Origin: Diospyros lotus | Lineage: Eukaryota; Streptophyta; Magnoliopsida; Ericales; Ebenaceae | Reading direction: 5' to 3' | Assembly: GCF_014633365.1 (NCBI RefSeq) | Contig: NC_068345.1 | Location: 10,362,058 to 10,426,057, forward strand | Length of the DNA: 64,000 nucleotides | Shown: piece by piece, positions 30,461 through 42,331 of the stretch | How positions within the stretch are numbered: the stretch's first letter is position 1 | Layout of the letters: each line of letters opens with the position of its first letter | Notes under the pieces: model-generated | The model's database searches: none | What the model saw: only the letters and a program-made list of their open reading frames with translations | What the model was told of the DNA's origin: nothing | Made by a program: the position numbers and the translations under genes

Positions 30461-32439
30461 TGATGTTCTACCCTTGTGTTTAGTTTTGATGATGAAAAAC
30501 AATACCTTGTTTTATCCCTAAGTCATGAGTCAAGTTTATGGTTTTCAACAAAAATCAATTTCAAGTGCTTTGTTAAAATGAAAACCAAAAAGATTTATGA
30601 TTTTCTATATTAGTTGGAGATTTGCAAAGTCAAGTATTTAATCTTAAAAGAATCTCCTAAAATGATTTTCAAATTAGCTTTGAAGTCGTTGGTCAACATA
30701 GAGCTAAAATTGTTCTAAGGCAAAAGACCAACTTGAACATAAATGTGTTTGATGAAAATCCAATCTTAAGTATGAAAAATCATTTATGTTAATCTCATAC
30801 TTCAAAATAGGCTTTCATATTTTGAAACGTACATGAAAGGTTTTGGTTTGAAACTTAATCGTATGGAAAATCCTTTAGTTCATGCATCATGTCTTGAAAC
30901 TCGTTTTGATAACATTTCAATATTTTTTCTAAGTCTGGAAGACTAACACCTTATAAGGAGACATATATGAAAATGTTTCCTTTTTAGAAAACTAACTCCC
31001 GGTAATTCAATAGCTAACATTCATTAGTGATAAAATGATTTTTAACGAATTTTTCAAGAAATAGAAAGTGTATATCTTAGAGGTGGTAAAATCGCAAAAT
31101 CCTAAGTTCCTACTAAAACCCAAATTCTACTTTTTTATTCTTATGGATTTTGATTTTTTAGATATTTTTATTGAATCCAAATAGGGGGTACTTTCTTATT
31201 TACATTTATGTATTAAAGTAAATGGAAGGTAAAATATAAATTAAACAAAATGAGGACATTTACTTTAACTAAAGAAATGTAAATATGTTGTAATGTTTTC
31301 AAACTTCATTCTGTTGAAAATCTTCCTCATCTGTCGACTGTGTGCTTCAATCTGTCGACTATACATAAGGATAGTCGACTATGCTTGTTCAGTTTGTCGA
31401 CTATTTTTTGATCTGTTGACTATCATGTAAGGATAGTCGACTATGGCTTTTCATCTGTCGACTATTTTTGTTCATGAATTTCAAAATTTTCCTTGTATTT
31501 TTGATCTGTCGACTATGTAAAAGGATCTGTCGACTATGAGAAGTTTTGATTGAGAAATAGTCGACTATGCTTTCTTATCTGTCGACTATGCCTAGTTTTA
31601 TTTGAAGAAATAGTCAACTAACCCATTTGATCTGTCGACTATGTGTTTCACAGAAACTTACAACGGCTAGTTTTTCAATCTCCAACGGCTAGTTTCTCAT
31701 TCTCCAACGGTCACAAACGGCTTCATTTCTCTTCAATCTTGTGGGAAGCTTATAAATACAAATCATGGATGATCAATAGAAGGCTAATGGACGAGAATGA
31801 AATTATTTGAGCTTACTATTATTCTCATTTGTATTTAAAATCGTTTGTGCCTTAATTTTCTCTCTTCAAGGCTTTGATTTTAACTTGTATTAATTCATTC
31901 AAGCCTTGTTTTCATTGTGAGAGAACTTGTAACTAAGAGTGTCAACTCTTAGCATCTCATTTACGTTTATATCACTTTTATTTTCCTAGCTTATTATGCT
32001 AGAGGACTTGCTGCTTGAAGTAAGGGGTTGAATTTCCTAGCTTGTGTAGCTAAAGGGCCCATTTGATTGGGAGGTTTGAAATTCCTAGTCTTGAACTAGA
32101 GGACCTACTTGGTTTAAGTAGGGGGTTTTAGTGGATAGTTTGAAAAATCCTTAGTGAGGAGCTAATGTAGTGGATTAGGCTTGGGTTAAGCCAAACCACT
32201 ATAAATCCTTGTGTTTTCTTATGCTTGTATTCTTTGATATATTTATCTTTCCAAGCATTTCATTATTCCTCACTTGGTTATCATATTTATATTTGTTCAT
32301 TTGTCATTTTTATGCTTTACGCTTTAAAACTCTAAACCTCAATCTCTATCAAAAAGTTTTTCAAGTTCTATCAATGAAGTTTTTAAAATAACCAATTCAC
32401 CCCCTCTTGGTGTGTGCCATAGCACCTCCCGTTCTAACA
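30461..32439 (+). mobile_element. Sirevirus 3' LTR, 1979 bp
   Basis: It starts TGATGTTCTACCC right after AAAAAGGGGGAGAT and ends CGTTCTAACA at 32439. A TATA box is at 31751-31756 (cttataaata). Upstream of it, at 31325-31650, lies a cluster of GTCGACTAT motifs. The final stretch (CACCCCCTCTTGGTGTGTGCC) is typical of Sirevirus LTR ends. Confidence 0.82.
31325..31650 (+). repeat. cluster of about 13 TGTCGACTAT / ATAGTCGACTAT motifs in LTR U3
   Basis: About 13 copies of a GTCGAC-centred word in 325 bp, 100-430 bp upstream of the TATA box. Four sit in the longer palindromic form ATAGTCGACTAT; the others are preceded by ATCT. Two are altered by a C to T or G to A change (GTTGAC, GTCAAC). Confidence 0.9.
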
Positions 32440-32440
32440 G

Positions 32441-35400
32441 TGTAACACCCGAGAATTTCATAAGGTTTTAAGTATAATTTTATTTGGGGTGTATGTGGAA
32501 TTTTCCAAAAGTTTTGGGGCTATAGTATAATTTTTACAGTTTTGAGTAACCGAATCAACTGTAGGGAGTGCCTCAAAAATTACATGTCACAGAAAAATGA
32601 TATAGTATTAATGAGTATCTCAAGATGTGATTTATGACATCGAAAGATATTGGATTAGAAACAGTTTTCAGTACAGTTGTGATTTAGGCTGAAAAATCGA
32701 ATCATCGTAGGAGACTTCTAAAAAGTCAACAAAAAGTTGATGAGACTTTGATTTTGAAATTAGAACAACACTTAAGTAGTTCTGGGGTGAAACAAAAGGA
32801 CGTTATTCATGAATTTTGCTCGAGGGAGGTCAAAAAGAGACTTCTGAAAACACACATTTGGGTCTAAATATAATTTCTTAATTTTGCCCGAGGAAGGTCG
32901 AAAGGACGTTATTCATGAATTTTTGGGGTAGAAATGAAGATTTTAGAACTTGAGGGTCTCAATGGAATTTTTAGAAAGCCCAACCGTTAATTGAAAATGG
33001 CTAAAATGAAATTTCAAAAGTTGAGGGGGCAAAAATGTAGTTTTGGAAAGACTGGATGTGTGAACACTGCCAGCCGTCGACCACTTCTCCCATCGCCAAT
33101 TACGACCGATGAGGGCTTCAAGGGATGGCTCTGAAGGTGTAGGGCTAGGCATAGACTCTCCAGGGTTCGCCCAAGGCCAAGGATCGACCACGTTGACGGC
33201 GGATTGGATGAAAATTTTGGCAGTGTGTCTTGGCCAAAAAATTAAGGACCTATAATCAGATTTTGGGGATGAATGATGAGGTTATGGGTTAATCTAGGGC
33301 AGGTAGAGGCATTAAAGACCAACGATTTGATATGATTGGATGTTTCAAAGATTGGAATTGGCTATAAATAGAGGTCGAAGAGCCCCGAGGGTTTCATAAG
33401 TTTCAAACTCAAATTGCTCTCATTTGGGGATGAATCGAGGGAGAAGGATAACGGGATTTTGTTCCTTGTGAATTGTAGAGTGTTTCTGAAAAGTTTAGTC
33501 AGCAATAGTGTAGGTTTAAGTGGGTTTTTGAAAGGTCACCTGAAAATGAGACGGCAACTTTGGTCGAGTGTTTAAACTGCCGGTTGGGCCACATTCGATG
33601 TTTGTTTCAAGACAAAATGGGTACTATCATGATTGACTCATGGCATAGAGCAAAATAGAAGCAAAATCTAGAATCGCCGATGTACCGAAGCTGGAGAAAA
33701 CGATCGACACGTGAGCTGTGTGCGACAATAATCCACTTGCAGTACACAAGCCAGCACGTAAGGGTGCTTGAGACTAGGGGTAAGTTGAAAATTTTGAGTA
33801 AATGCTTGAGGAGACATTTATTTTGAAATTTTCAAGAGAAAAATAGGAAGAAAATAGGTGAAAATTATGGAAAATTTAGGAAAATTTGATGTTTATGTTT
33901 CTTTGAATAAATATGATGTCTAGGGTGCTTTGAGGCTCGAGGTTGAGTGATTGTGCGATTTTTTAGGCTTGGCACAAAAATTGAGGTTGTGCACACTTTT
34001 CTAGGTATACTAAGTTTTTGTTCGAGGTGAGTGGTTCTACCCTAAATACTTGGTTTTGATTCTACCTAAACTTGATTTGATTTCATGCAAAAGGGTTATA
34101 TTGCATGTGAATGGTTTTAACCTATGATGATTGGTTTTATGTGGAAGGTTCGTCCCAAAATGTTTATTGCATGTGCATCGAATTTTGTGTATTAAATTAT
34201 GTACATGGAAATGGTGTTTTATATGATGCATCAAATCATGGCATAAGCCATTGGCATGTTTTTGTGTTGTCTATGTGGGATGTCAACCTGGGATGTTGCT
34301 CGGATAGTGTAGCCGTAATTCCCCAAGGGTGTTTGCTAGAATAATGTGCAAGGGTATCCCATGTCGGTTGTGTTTTCCAGGATGACTACCTGGGGTTCTG
34401 TGACGAGAAGGTTTGCCAAGGAAGTTACACTAGAGTGACTGATTGTACATATGGGATTGGGATGTCAACTTATGACATGGCACTTAAGTGATAACATTAG
34501 GGAAATGAGTCAAGGGAAAATACCCACTTATGATGAAGGCTGAGAGTGGACACCACCTTGGTGGTTGATAAGTGGTGAGGCTAAAAGTGGACACCACCCC
34601 AAATAGGCTTGAGTGGCAGGGCTGTGAGTGGACACCACCCCAGGTTCCTTTGAGTGGTAGCATTGTTTTCTGAGGTATACGTGGATTCCTAGGGATAATG
34701 TTGATCATCTTGTGGCCAGGGTTTGTGTTAACGTGATTCGATATGCTTTTGAGTGAAAACGTAATCCCTAACACAATTATAGGGTGATTCCCTGGGTTCC
34801 TGAATTGATGTTGACCATTTCGTGTCGGAAGTGGTGACGATGCTTTTTTGTTATGTCAGGGAGAGGTGTTGATGTTGCTTTCTTAAGCTAGGATTGAGTT
34901 ATGCTAATATGTCAATATGGTTATGTTTCCTTTAGAAAGATTGCATTTTTCCCTATTAGGGTTAAGTGCTGTGTGAGATTCTCTTGGGCTGGGGCATATC
35001 AGGGATATGTCAGTTTTGTTTCATGTTTTGCATACATTCATGATAATATTTTGAACTCTCACTTACATGATTCAACATTTTATTTGGACTTTGTCATTGG
35101 AATATTCAAACGTTTCAGGTGAAAGCAGTAGTGCCAAAGGGAAATGAATTGTCAAGGAGTGACGGCAATTTGTAGGCGGTTTGTAGCATGACTTTTGATT
35201 ATGATGTATTCTATTTAGTTGATGTCATGTTAAACGATGGTACGATTTTTATGTTATGAATAAAGTGGCTTCAGTTATGTATTGTTTGAGGTTTTGATCT
35301 AGCTTTCGTATTTATGATGATGATACCTGTCTTTGCTTACCGATTTTAAGTTTGATATGCTGAGAAGGTAAAATGGAATTGTCGGGAATGACTTATGTTA

Positions 35401-35475
35401 TGTGTTTCTGGAAAAAAAATATATCCCCAAAATTCCCTAAGTGATAACATGCCCGGGAAAAGTTGAGGTGTTACA
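32441..35475 (+). mobile_element. Ty3/gypsy LTR, 3035 bp, left target duplication lost
   Basis: It starts TGTAACACCCGAG and ends GTGTTACA. A TATA box lies at 33363-33368 (ggctataaata). The right flank is AATGG; on the left only G (32440) separates it from the Sirevirus LTR end, as expected if the Sirevirus inserted one base before this LTR and the rest of the duplication was lost with its 5' side. Donor-like GAG|GTGAGTGG lies at 34027 and acceptor-like CGTTTCAG|GTGAA at 35118. Three GTGGACACCACC repeats lie at 34550-34640. Confidence 0.78.
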
Positions 35476-35870
35476 AATGGATTCTGAGGGGTGGCTTGTA
35501 CCTGCAAGCACTCTGACACTCAAGTAAGTAAGAGAATAAAATGGCAAAGTATTAGTAGGCTAAAGAAGAACATACATTGGCTTTGAAGAGAACTGGTTTA
35601 TATAGAAGGAGGAGAGGTCATCTTGCATGTATGCATCGTGTGTTTGCAAAGTGATGGGACTGGATATCTGGCACCGACAGGCCTTCCTAATGGTGGCCGA
35701 TAAGACCCTCATTAATGTGGATGGGATACGCCATTAATGAGGATAGGATCTACCATTAATGAGGATGGGATCTTGAGCCGGTGCGGGAATACCCATCATG
35801 CGGCTGCAATGATGCTGTTGCAGGCTAGGATTGGGCCGCGGGCCTAGGGTTGAGATCGGACCAGGGATGA
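35476..35870 (-). mobile_element. second copy of the Tat-like LTR, interrupted
   Basis: 35500-35830 matches 1070-1374 in the same order (CAAGCACT, ACACTCAAGT, GCATGTATGCATCGTG, CATTAATGTGGAT, CATTAATGAGGAT). It is truncated on the left by the gypsy LTR and split at 35870 by the next element, resuming after 51835 with GGGTTGATATTTGGGCC. Confidence 0.65.
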
Positions 35871-38478
35871 TGTAACACCCCACTCTTCCCAAGCGTGCGT
35901 TAACCCAGGATATCGAGGATATATATATTTTTTTCCACATACACTTAACATAATCCTTCCCCAACAATCCCGTTCTACCTTCTTAGCATATCAAACTTTA
36001 AATTAATAAGCCAAGACAAGTAATCATCACATATGCAGAAGCAAGATCGAAACCTCAAATAATCGTAAATTCCTCATTTATAACCAAGTAACATATCGAT
36101 GTTCAACATGACATCATCAAAATAATACATAACATCTGAATATCACAAAAAATTCTCAAAGACTTACTAAACTTCTAAAATATAAATGATGGCTATATCT
36201 CGATGACCTCTTTTCCCTTGGCGCCGCTATTTTCAATTGAAACGTTTGAATATTTCAGGGACAATCCAAATTAGATGTTGAATCATCTAAGTGAATTCAA
36301 AAATATTTTCATGAATATATGTAAGACCATGAATACAATTGACATATCCTGACATGCTTCAGCCCAAGAGAATCTCATATAGCACTTAACCCATATCACG
36401 GGAGAAGAGCAATCTCTCTAAAGGCAACATAATCACACTGACACATTGGCATAACACAATCTTGCTTAAGAATGGAAACAACCACACATGAACCTGGGTA
36501 TTACCCTACTATCATGCCAGGCTTTACGTTCCTACTCATAAGCATTACGGATCTCAACACAACACAACCTTAGCCACAAGAGGATCACATTGGCATTATC
36601 CTTGGAATCAACGTCCACCTCAGCAATAATGTTATCGCTCAAAGGAACCTCGGGTGGTATCCACTCTCAACCCTGCCACTGGAGCCAATCTGGGGTGGTG
36701 TCCACTCTTAGCCCTGTCACTTGTGGACCTACCTGGGTGGTGTCCACTTTAAGCCCCCGCCATAAGTGGGCATTACTCCTTGGCACACATCCCTAGTGCT
36801 ATCACTCAAGGGCTACATCACAATTGACATCCCACATCCCACATAGACAACACGTAAACATGCCAATGCCACAACACATAACATGCATCATATAAAATCA
36901 ACATTTTAGTACACGCATCTTAACGCACGAAATTCAATGTCCATGAAACATTTTTAGGATGAACCTCCCACATAAAACCAACCTATAGCAGGTCAAACTG
37001 TTTATATAAAAAAAATCAAGTATAGGGCCAAACCACCCAAATAAATCAAGTTTCAAATAGAACTACTCACAATAAATCGAGTTATAAGGCAAACACTCAC
37101 CTTAATGGTAATTCAAAATACCTCGATTTTCGTGTCAACCTCAATTTTTATACTATTACTCAACCTCGAGTCTCAATGATCCCTAGACATCATATTTATT
37201 CAAAAGAATATCAACATCTACTTCTTTCAATAATTTTCTTATAATTTCTCCTTATTTTCTTCCTATTTTTTCCTAAAAAATTCCAAGATAAATATCTCCT
37301 TAAGTATTTTTCCAAATTTTTCTCCACTATAATTCATTAAATATTTTTATAAAAATATTAAAAAAATTGAAAATTACCCAGACTTCACCCGCTAGTGCGT
37401 GTGCTGCGTCGTGGGTTCCACGCATGTGATGCACGTGTGTCTTTTTCTCAGGCGAGCCTCCTCGCCGTCAACGACTGCAACGACCTCCAATGGTCAATTT
37501 TTCCCTCCGACCTTAGCCTACTCTTTGTTTTGATCACGAATACACCATTGGATCCTCAAAACAGTGGCAGGAGATGCCTTGATCGAGCGTTTAAAGATCC
37601 AGCTCCGGCGACTTTCTTGTTTTCCAGCGAAGCTTAATACTTACTTGATTCACTTCCAAAACCTCTAGAGAAAAAATCCTCTATCAAATCTCTCAAAAAC
37701 ACACCAAAACTTGAGCAATATGATGTGTCATAATCGGCTGAAACCCTTGCTTATTTATAGGCAAAATCCGACCATTTCTCAGTTAATCACTGGTCATTGC
37801 GTAGCCCACAAGCTTCCTAGGACGATGGAGGCCATACCCTGACGAGATATTGTTGTCCCATTACAGGATTCTAGGATTCATGTGTGGTGGTCAGATCAGC
37901 CTTGTTGTTTCTAGAAGTTTCAAAAATTACATTTTTGCCCCCTTATAAATTTCTTTTGCATTTAGGCCTTTTTCTTAACGCCCCTAAGTTTTCCAACTAT
38001 TCTATTAAGCCCTATAAGTTCCAATCTCTTCATTTTATCCCCAAAGATTTAGGAAAATCATCTTTTCGACCTTCCTCGGGCAAGATTAAGAAATTACACT
38101 TAGGCCCGAATCTAAGTAAGATCATGTTTCGACCATAAATCCTTTTGTTTCTTCCCAAAACTACTTAAGGGTTGTTCCTTATGTAAGATATGAACCTTAT
38201 TAGGGTTTCGTTGACTTCTCAGAAGTCCCTTACGATCATTCAGCTTCTCAGCCTGAATCCTGGCTTTACCGACAACTATCTTTGATCCGATTTCTTTTGG
38301 TGTTATAAATCTTGTCTCGAGATGCTCGTCATTGACATACCCTTTTCTTTAGACATCTAAGTTCCGAGGTGCTCCTTGTCATTGATTCGGTGACTTATTT
38401 TACTATTAAACTCATTTTTTGGTATTTCAAACTCATTTAAATTACGTAGCAAAATCATGCCAGCATAGGGTATTACAT
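35871..38478 (-). repeat. 3' LTR of the gag-only gypsy element (2608 bp)
   Basis: Same family, in inverted orientation, as the LTR at 32441-35475: shared GTGGTGTCCACTC repeats at 36650-36755 and the AACGTTTGAATATT block at 36239. A minus-strand donor AAG|GTGAGTG at 37100 is kept, but the matching acceptor at 36239 has lost its AG. Confidence 0.8.
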
Positions 38479-40678
38479 TTTCCCTCCCCCCTTAAAGAAA
38501 TTTCATCCTCAAAATTTGCACTATGACTAATCAAATAACTAAGGCAATACTCATCCTAGGACCCCACTTCAAATGATTATACTCAAACCTAAGTTTAGCT
38601 ATTGAGTTTTTCCTCAAGTCAATAGATATTACGCTCACTTGTCGATAATATCATTACCTGAATACCTCAACCACATATCAATTATCCTAATTTACATTTA
38701 TCACATGCCCGACACTTACCAAGTACGACATTTTTTCACAAAATTTCCCATTATAGCTCCTTACCAGTGGTCACCTATATCCTAAAAAATGATCAATGTC
38801 ATTTTCAACCCATGCTTGGTCCTAACTCCAAATTTTTCATCTCCTTAACACGATCCAAACATTCTTACGTTATGACTTCTAGTGTTCTAAACCTTAAACC
38901 TTATCCTTGACCCTAATCCCCATTTCCAAGTTTACTCCTAAGCTAATGCATATGCCAAGATCATGAATGCATCAAAATCTATTGTATAAAATCAGTGTAC
39001 CTTTTGTCATTGTCGGGTAGATCTCTTCATCCTCTCTTGTCAAGAAGTAAACTCATTTGGTGCGAGGTCCTTGTGCTTCATACACCTTCCCAGGTTGCTC
39101 TATCTTTTGTCTTTTCGAGCATTCGCTCGCAAAATGACCAGGTTGATTGCACAAGAAACATGTATTCCCCATTCAATTCTCGGTTGAAGATGCCTCTTTA
39201 GTCTTGGGGCAGTCCTTCTTTTTGTGTCCGTCTTTACCACATGCATAACACGTGATATTTCCTTGAAAACAATTTCTTCCTGGGTGCACTTTATTGCATT
39301 GAGGACATGACTTGACATCTTTGAAATTCTTCCCCCTAACTTATGCTCCATGCTTTTCATATTTTTTTTTTCTTTTCATCTGATCTTATCAATCTTACAC
39401 AGTAGGTTTGTCTCAGTGGTTAGAGCCTTATCCAACGTTTTGTTATAAGTGTCAACAGCACATAAGTTAAGAGCTTTCTGCATATCCACTTTTCGTCCAC
39501 CCATAATTTTTTGTGCTTTCTGCCACTCGTTGGCTTTATACATAGGCACGTGCCTAATCAGTTGGCTAAACTTGACATCGTACTGAGACATATACATTTC
39601 TTTCGTCTGCCTCAATTTCATAAACTCCCAAGTCTTCTCTTCCCTCCAACTTCGAGGAAAGTACTTAGCATTAAAAGCTTCCTTAAATGCTTCCCAAGTT
39701 ACCAGCTGAGCTTGTCTCAACCTTGGATCATATTCTGCTTGCCTAAGCGTCCTTTGTAAGGCCCTCTGAGTTGATTGCCACCATCTCCCAGCCTATTACT
39801 CTAGCAAGAATATGGCACAATTGACCTTCTCCTCATCCCTGTATTGCAGATGTTGGAGTAGCTTCTCGATTTGCTCTATCCAATACTTAGCCATACTAGG
39901 GTTATCTCCCGCCCTTCCTCTAAATACCAGAGGTCTTTGCTGGCGATACTGATCTAGCACATGGGGGTGTGCCTCGGTGGCTCGTTTCTTGCTATACAGG
40001 TTAGCATGTTCTCTAGAATTCTTTCCATTCGATCAAGTCTATTCTCACCAGGACCTGATCCTTCTTCTTGTCTTCCATCACTCATGGCGTGATTCGTAGG
40101 GCGACTACGATGACTACTACTACTGTCTTCCTCATCTTTTCTGTTGAGATCCATGATTCTCTGAGTTTTCACCATCTGAAAAAGATTGCTATAAAAATCT
40201 TTTCATTAGTCAATCACCATATCCCTATCATCAAAATCAATTTTTCAGAATCCTTGAAAAACACTTATCGAACCATCCCAAGTTTCTTATTTTGGACCAT
40301 TCCCTATGATCCTCGATCTATACCAAAACACTCGAACCTCGATAATTCCTATTATCATCCATAAACCGAACTCGATAGCTCGGTTATGTTTCAGTAGACT
40401 AACCACTCATGACTCAAACCTCGAGATCCTCGAATTACACGCTTCATAATCATGGCGACCAAGTCAACCTCACATTCGATCCATATCAGTGGATCCTAAT
40501 TTCAATAGCTAAGTTATTCTGACCAATTGTTGTCACTTAACAAGGTTTGTATCCATAACCTCTAAGACTTCTGTCGAGAATCCCCAAATCTCTAAGTAGG
40601 GATTTCGTTCTACAAATCATCAATTTTTCCCCCTAAATCTCCACTTGGGGTTTCTATTTAGTTTTCTCTAATACCAAC
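38479..40678 (-). pseudogene. Ty3/gypsy gag (Retrotrans_gag) with three zinc knuckles
   Basis: Gag coats the element RNA. On the minus strand the N-part at 40175-39954 (acidic, Ser-rich, then RLDRMERILENML) leads to the core at 39720-39376: TWEAFKEAFNAKYFPRSW, MSQYDVKFSQLIRHVP, NEWQKAQKIMGG. This is the Retrotrans_gag fold of Del/Tekay-type chromoviruses. A frameshifted tail at 39330-39120 gives CPQCNKVHPGRNC, CYACGKDGHKKKDC (CX2CX4HX4C) and CFLCNQPGHFASEC. Stops and frame changes separate the blocks. No protease, RT or integrase follows to 38479; the rest is AT-rich and non-coding. Confidence 0.82.
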
Positions 40679-42331
40679 AGTAACACCCCGCTTTTCCCAA
40701 GCATGAGTTAACCTGGGATATTAGGGATATTTATGTATATTTTTTTCCACATACACTTAACATAATCCGTCCCCAACAATCTCGATCTACCTTCTTAGCA
40801 TATCAAACTTAAAATGAATAAGCGAAGACATGTAATCATCACATATGCGGAAGCAAGATCGAAACCTCAAATAATCATAAATTCCTCATTTATAACCAAG
40901 TAACGTATCGATGTTCAACATGACATCATCAAAATAATATATAACTTCTGAATATCACAAAACATGGTCAAATGAAAGTTACATCTCGATGACCTTTTTT
41001 CCCTTAGAGCGGCTAAGTTCACCTGGAACGTTTGAATATTTTAGGGACATAGTTCAAATTAGACGCTGAATCATCTAAGTAAGAGTTTAAAAATATTTTC
41101 ATGAATATATGCAAGACCATGAATACAATTGACATATCTCGACGTGCCCCAGCCCAAGAGAATCCCATATGGCGCTTAACCGTTACCACGGGAGAAGAGC
41201 AATCTCTCTAAAGGCAACATAACCACACTAACACATTGGTATAACGCTATTTTGCTTAAGAGGGGCAACAACCACGCATGAACCCGAGTATCACCCCATT
41301 ATTATGCCAGGCTTTATGTTCCTACTCACAAGCATTATGGATCTCAACACAACATAACCTTGGCCACAAGAGGATCACATCGGCACTATTCTTGAAATCA
41401 ACGTAATGCTATCGCTCAAAGGAACCTGTGGTGGTGTCCACTCTTAGCCCTACCACTTGAGCCGATCTGGGGTGGTGTTTACTCTCAACCCCCGCCACAA
41501 GTGGGAATTACTCCTTGGCACACTTCCCTAGTGCTATCATTTAAGGGCTACATCCCAGGTTGACATCCCACATCCCACATAGACAACACGTAAACATGCC
41601 AATGCCACAACACATAACATGCATCATATAAAATCAACATTTTAGTGCACACATCTTAATGCATGAAATTCAATGCCTATGTATTAAACATTTTTGGGAT
41701 GAACCTCCCACATAAAACCAACCTATCGCAGGTCAAACCGTTTATGTAAAACAAATTAAGTATAAGGTCGAACGACGCAAATAAATCAAGTTTCAAATAG
41801 AACTACTAACAAAAAATTGAGCTATAGGGCAAACACTCACCATAACAGTAACTTAGAATACCTCGATTCTTGTGCCAACCTCAATTTTTGTACTATTACC
41901 CAACCTTGAGTCTCAACGATCCCTAGACATCATATTCATTCAAAAGAATATCAACATCTATTTTTTCAACAATTTTCTCATAATTTCTTCCTATTTTCTC
42001 CTAAAAAATTCCAAGATAACTATCTCCTCAAGTATTTTATCAAATTTTTCTTCACCATAATTCATAAAATATTTTTATAAAAATATTTAAAAAAATTGAA
42101 AATTACCCGGACTTCAGCATGTGGGTTGTGTGTGTGATGCACGCGTGTCTTCTTCTCAAGTGACTCTCATTGCCGCTAATGACTGCAACGATCTCCATGG
42201 TCTATATTTCCCTCCAACCTTGGCTTACTCTTTGTTTCGATCATGAATACACCCTTGGATGCTCAAAATAGTGGTCGGAGATGCCTCGATCGGGCATTTA
42301 AAGATCCAGCTCCGACGACTTTTGCATTTTC

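Larger units (their letters stand above)
25067..32439 (+). mobile_element. decayed Ty1/copia Sirevirus (SIRE/Maximus-like) lacking its 5' LTR
   Basis: A primer-binding site TGGTATCAGAGCC at 25067-25079 is followed by gag, integrase, RT and RNase H remnants in copia order, a long non-coding stretch, several purine tracts of the type AAAAAGGGGGAGA, and a 3' LTR at 30461-32439. No matching LTR lies before the primer-binding site; the sequence there belongs to another copia element, so the 5' end was lost. The long 3' region and repeated purine tracts are known traits of Sireviruses. Confidence 0.8.
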
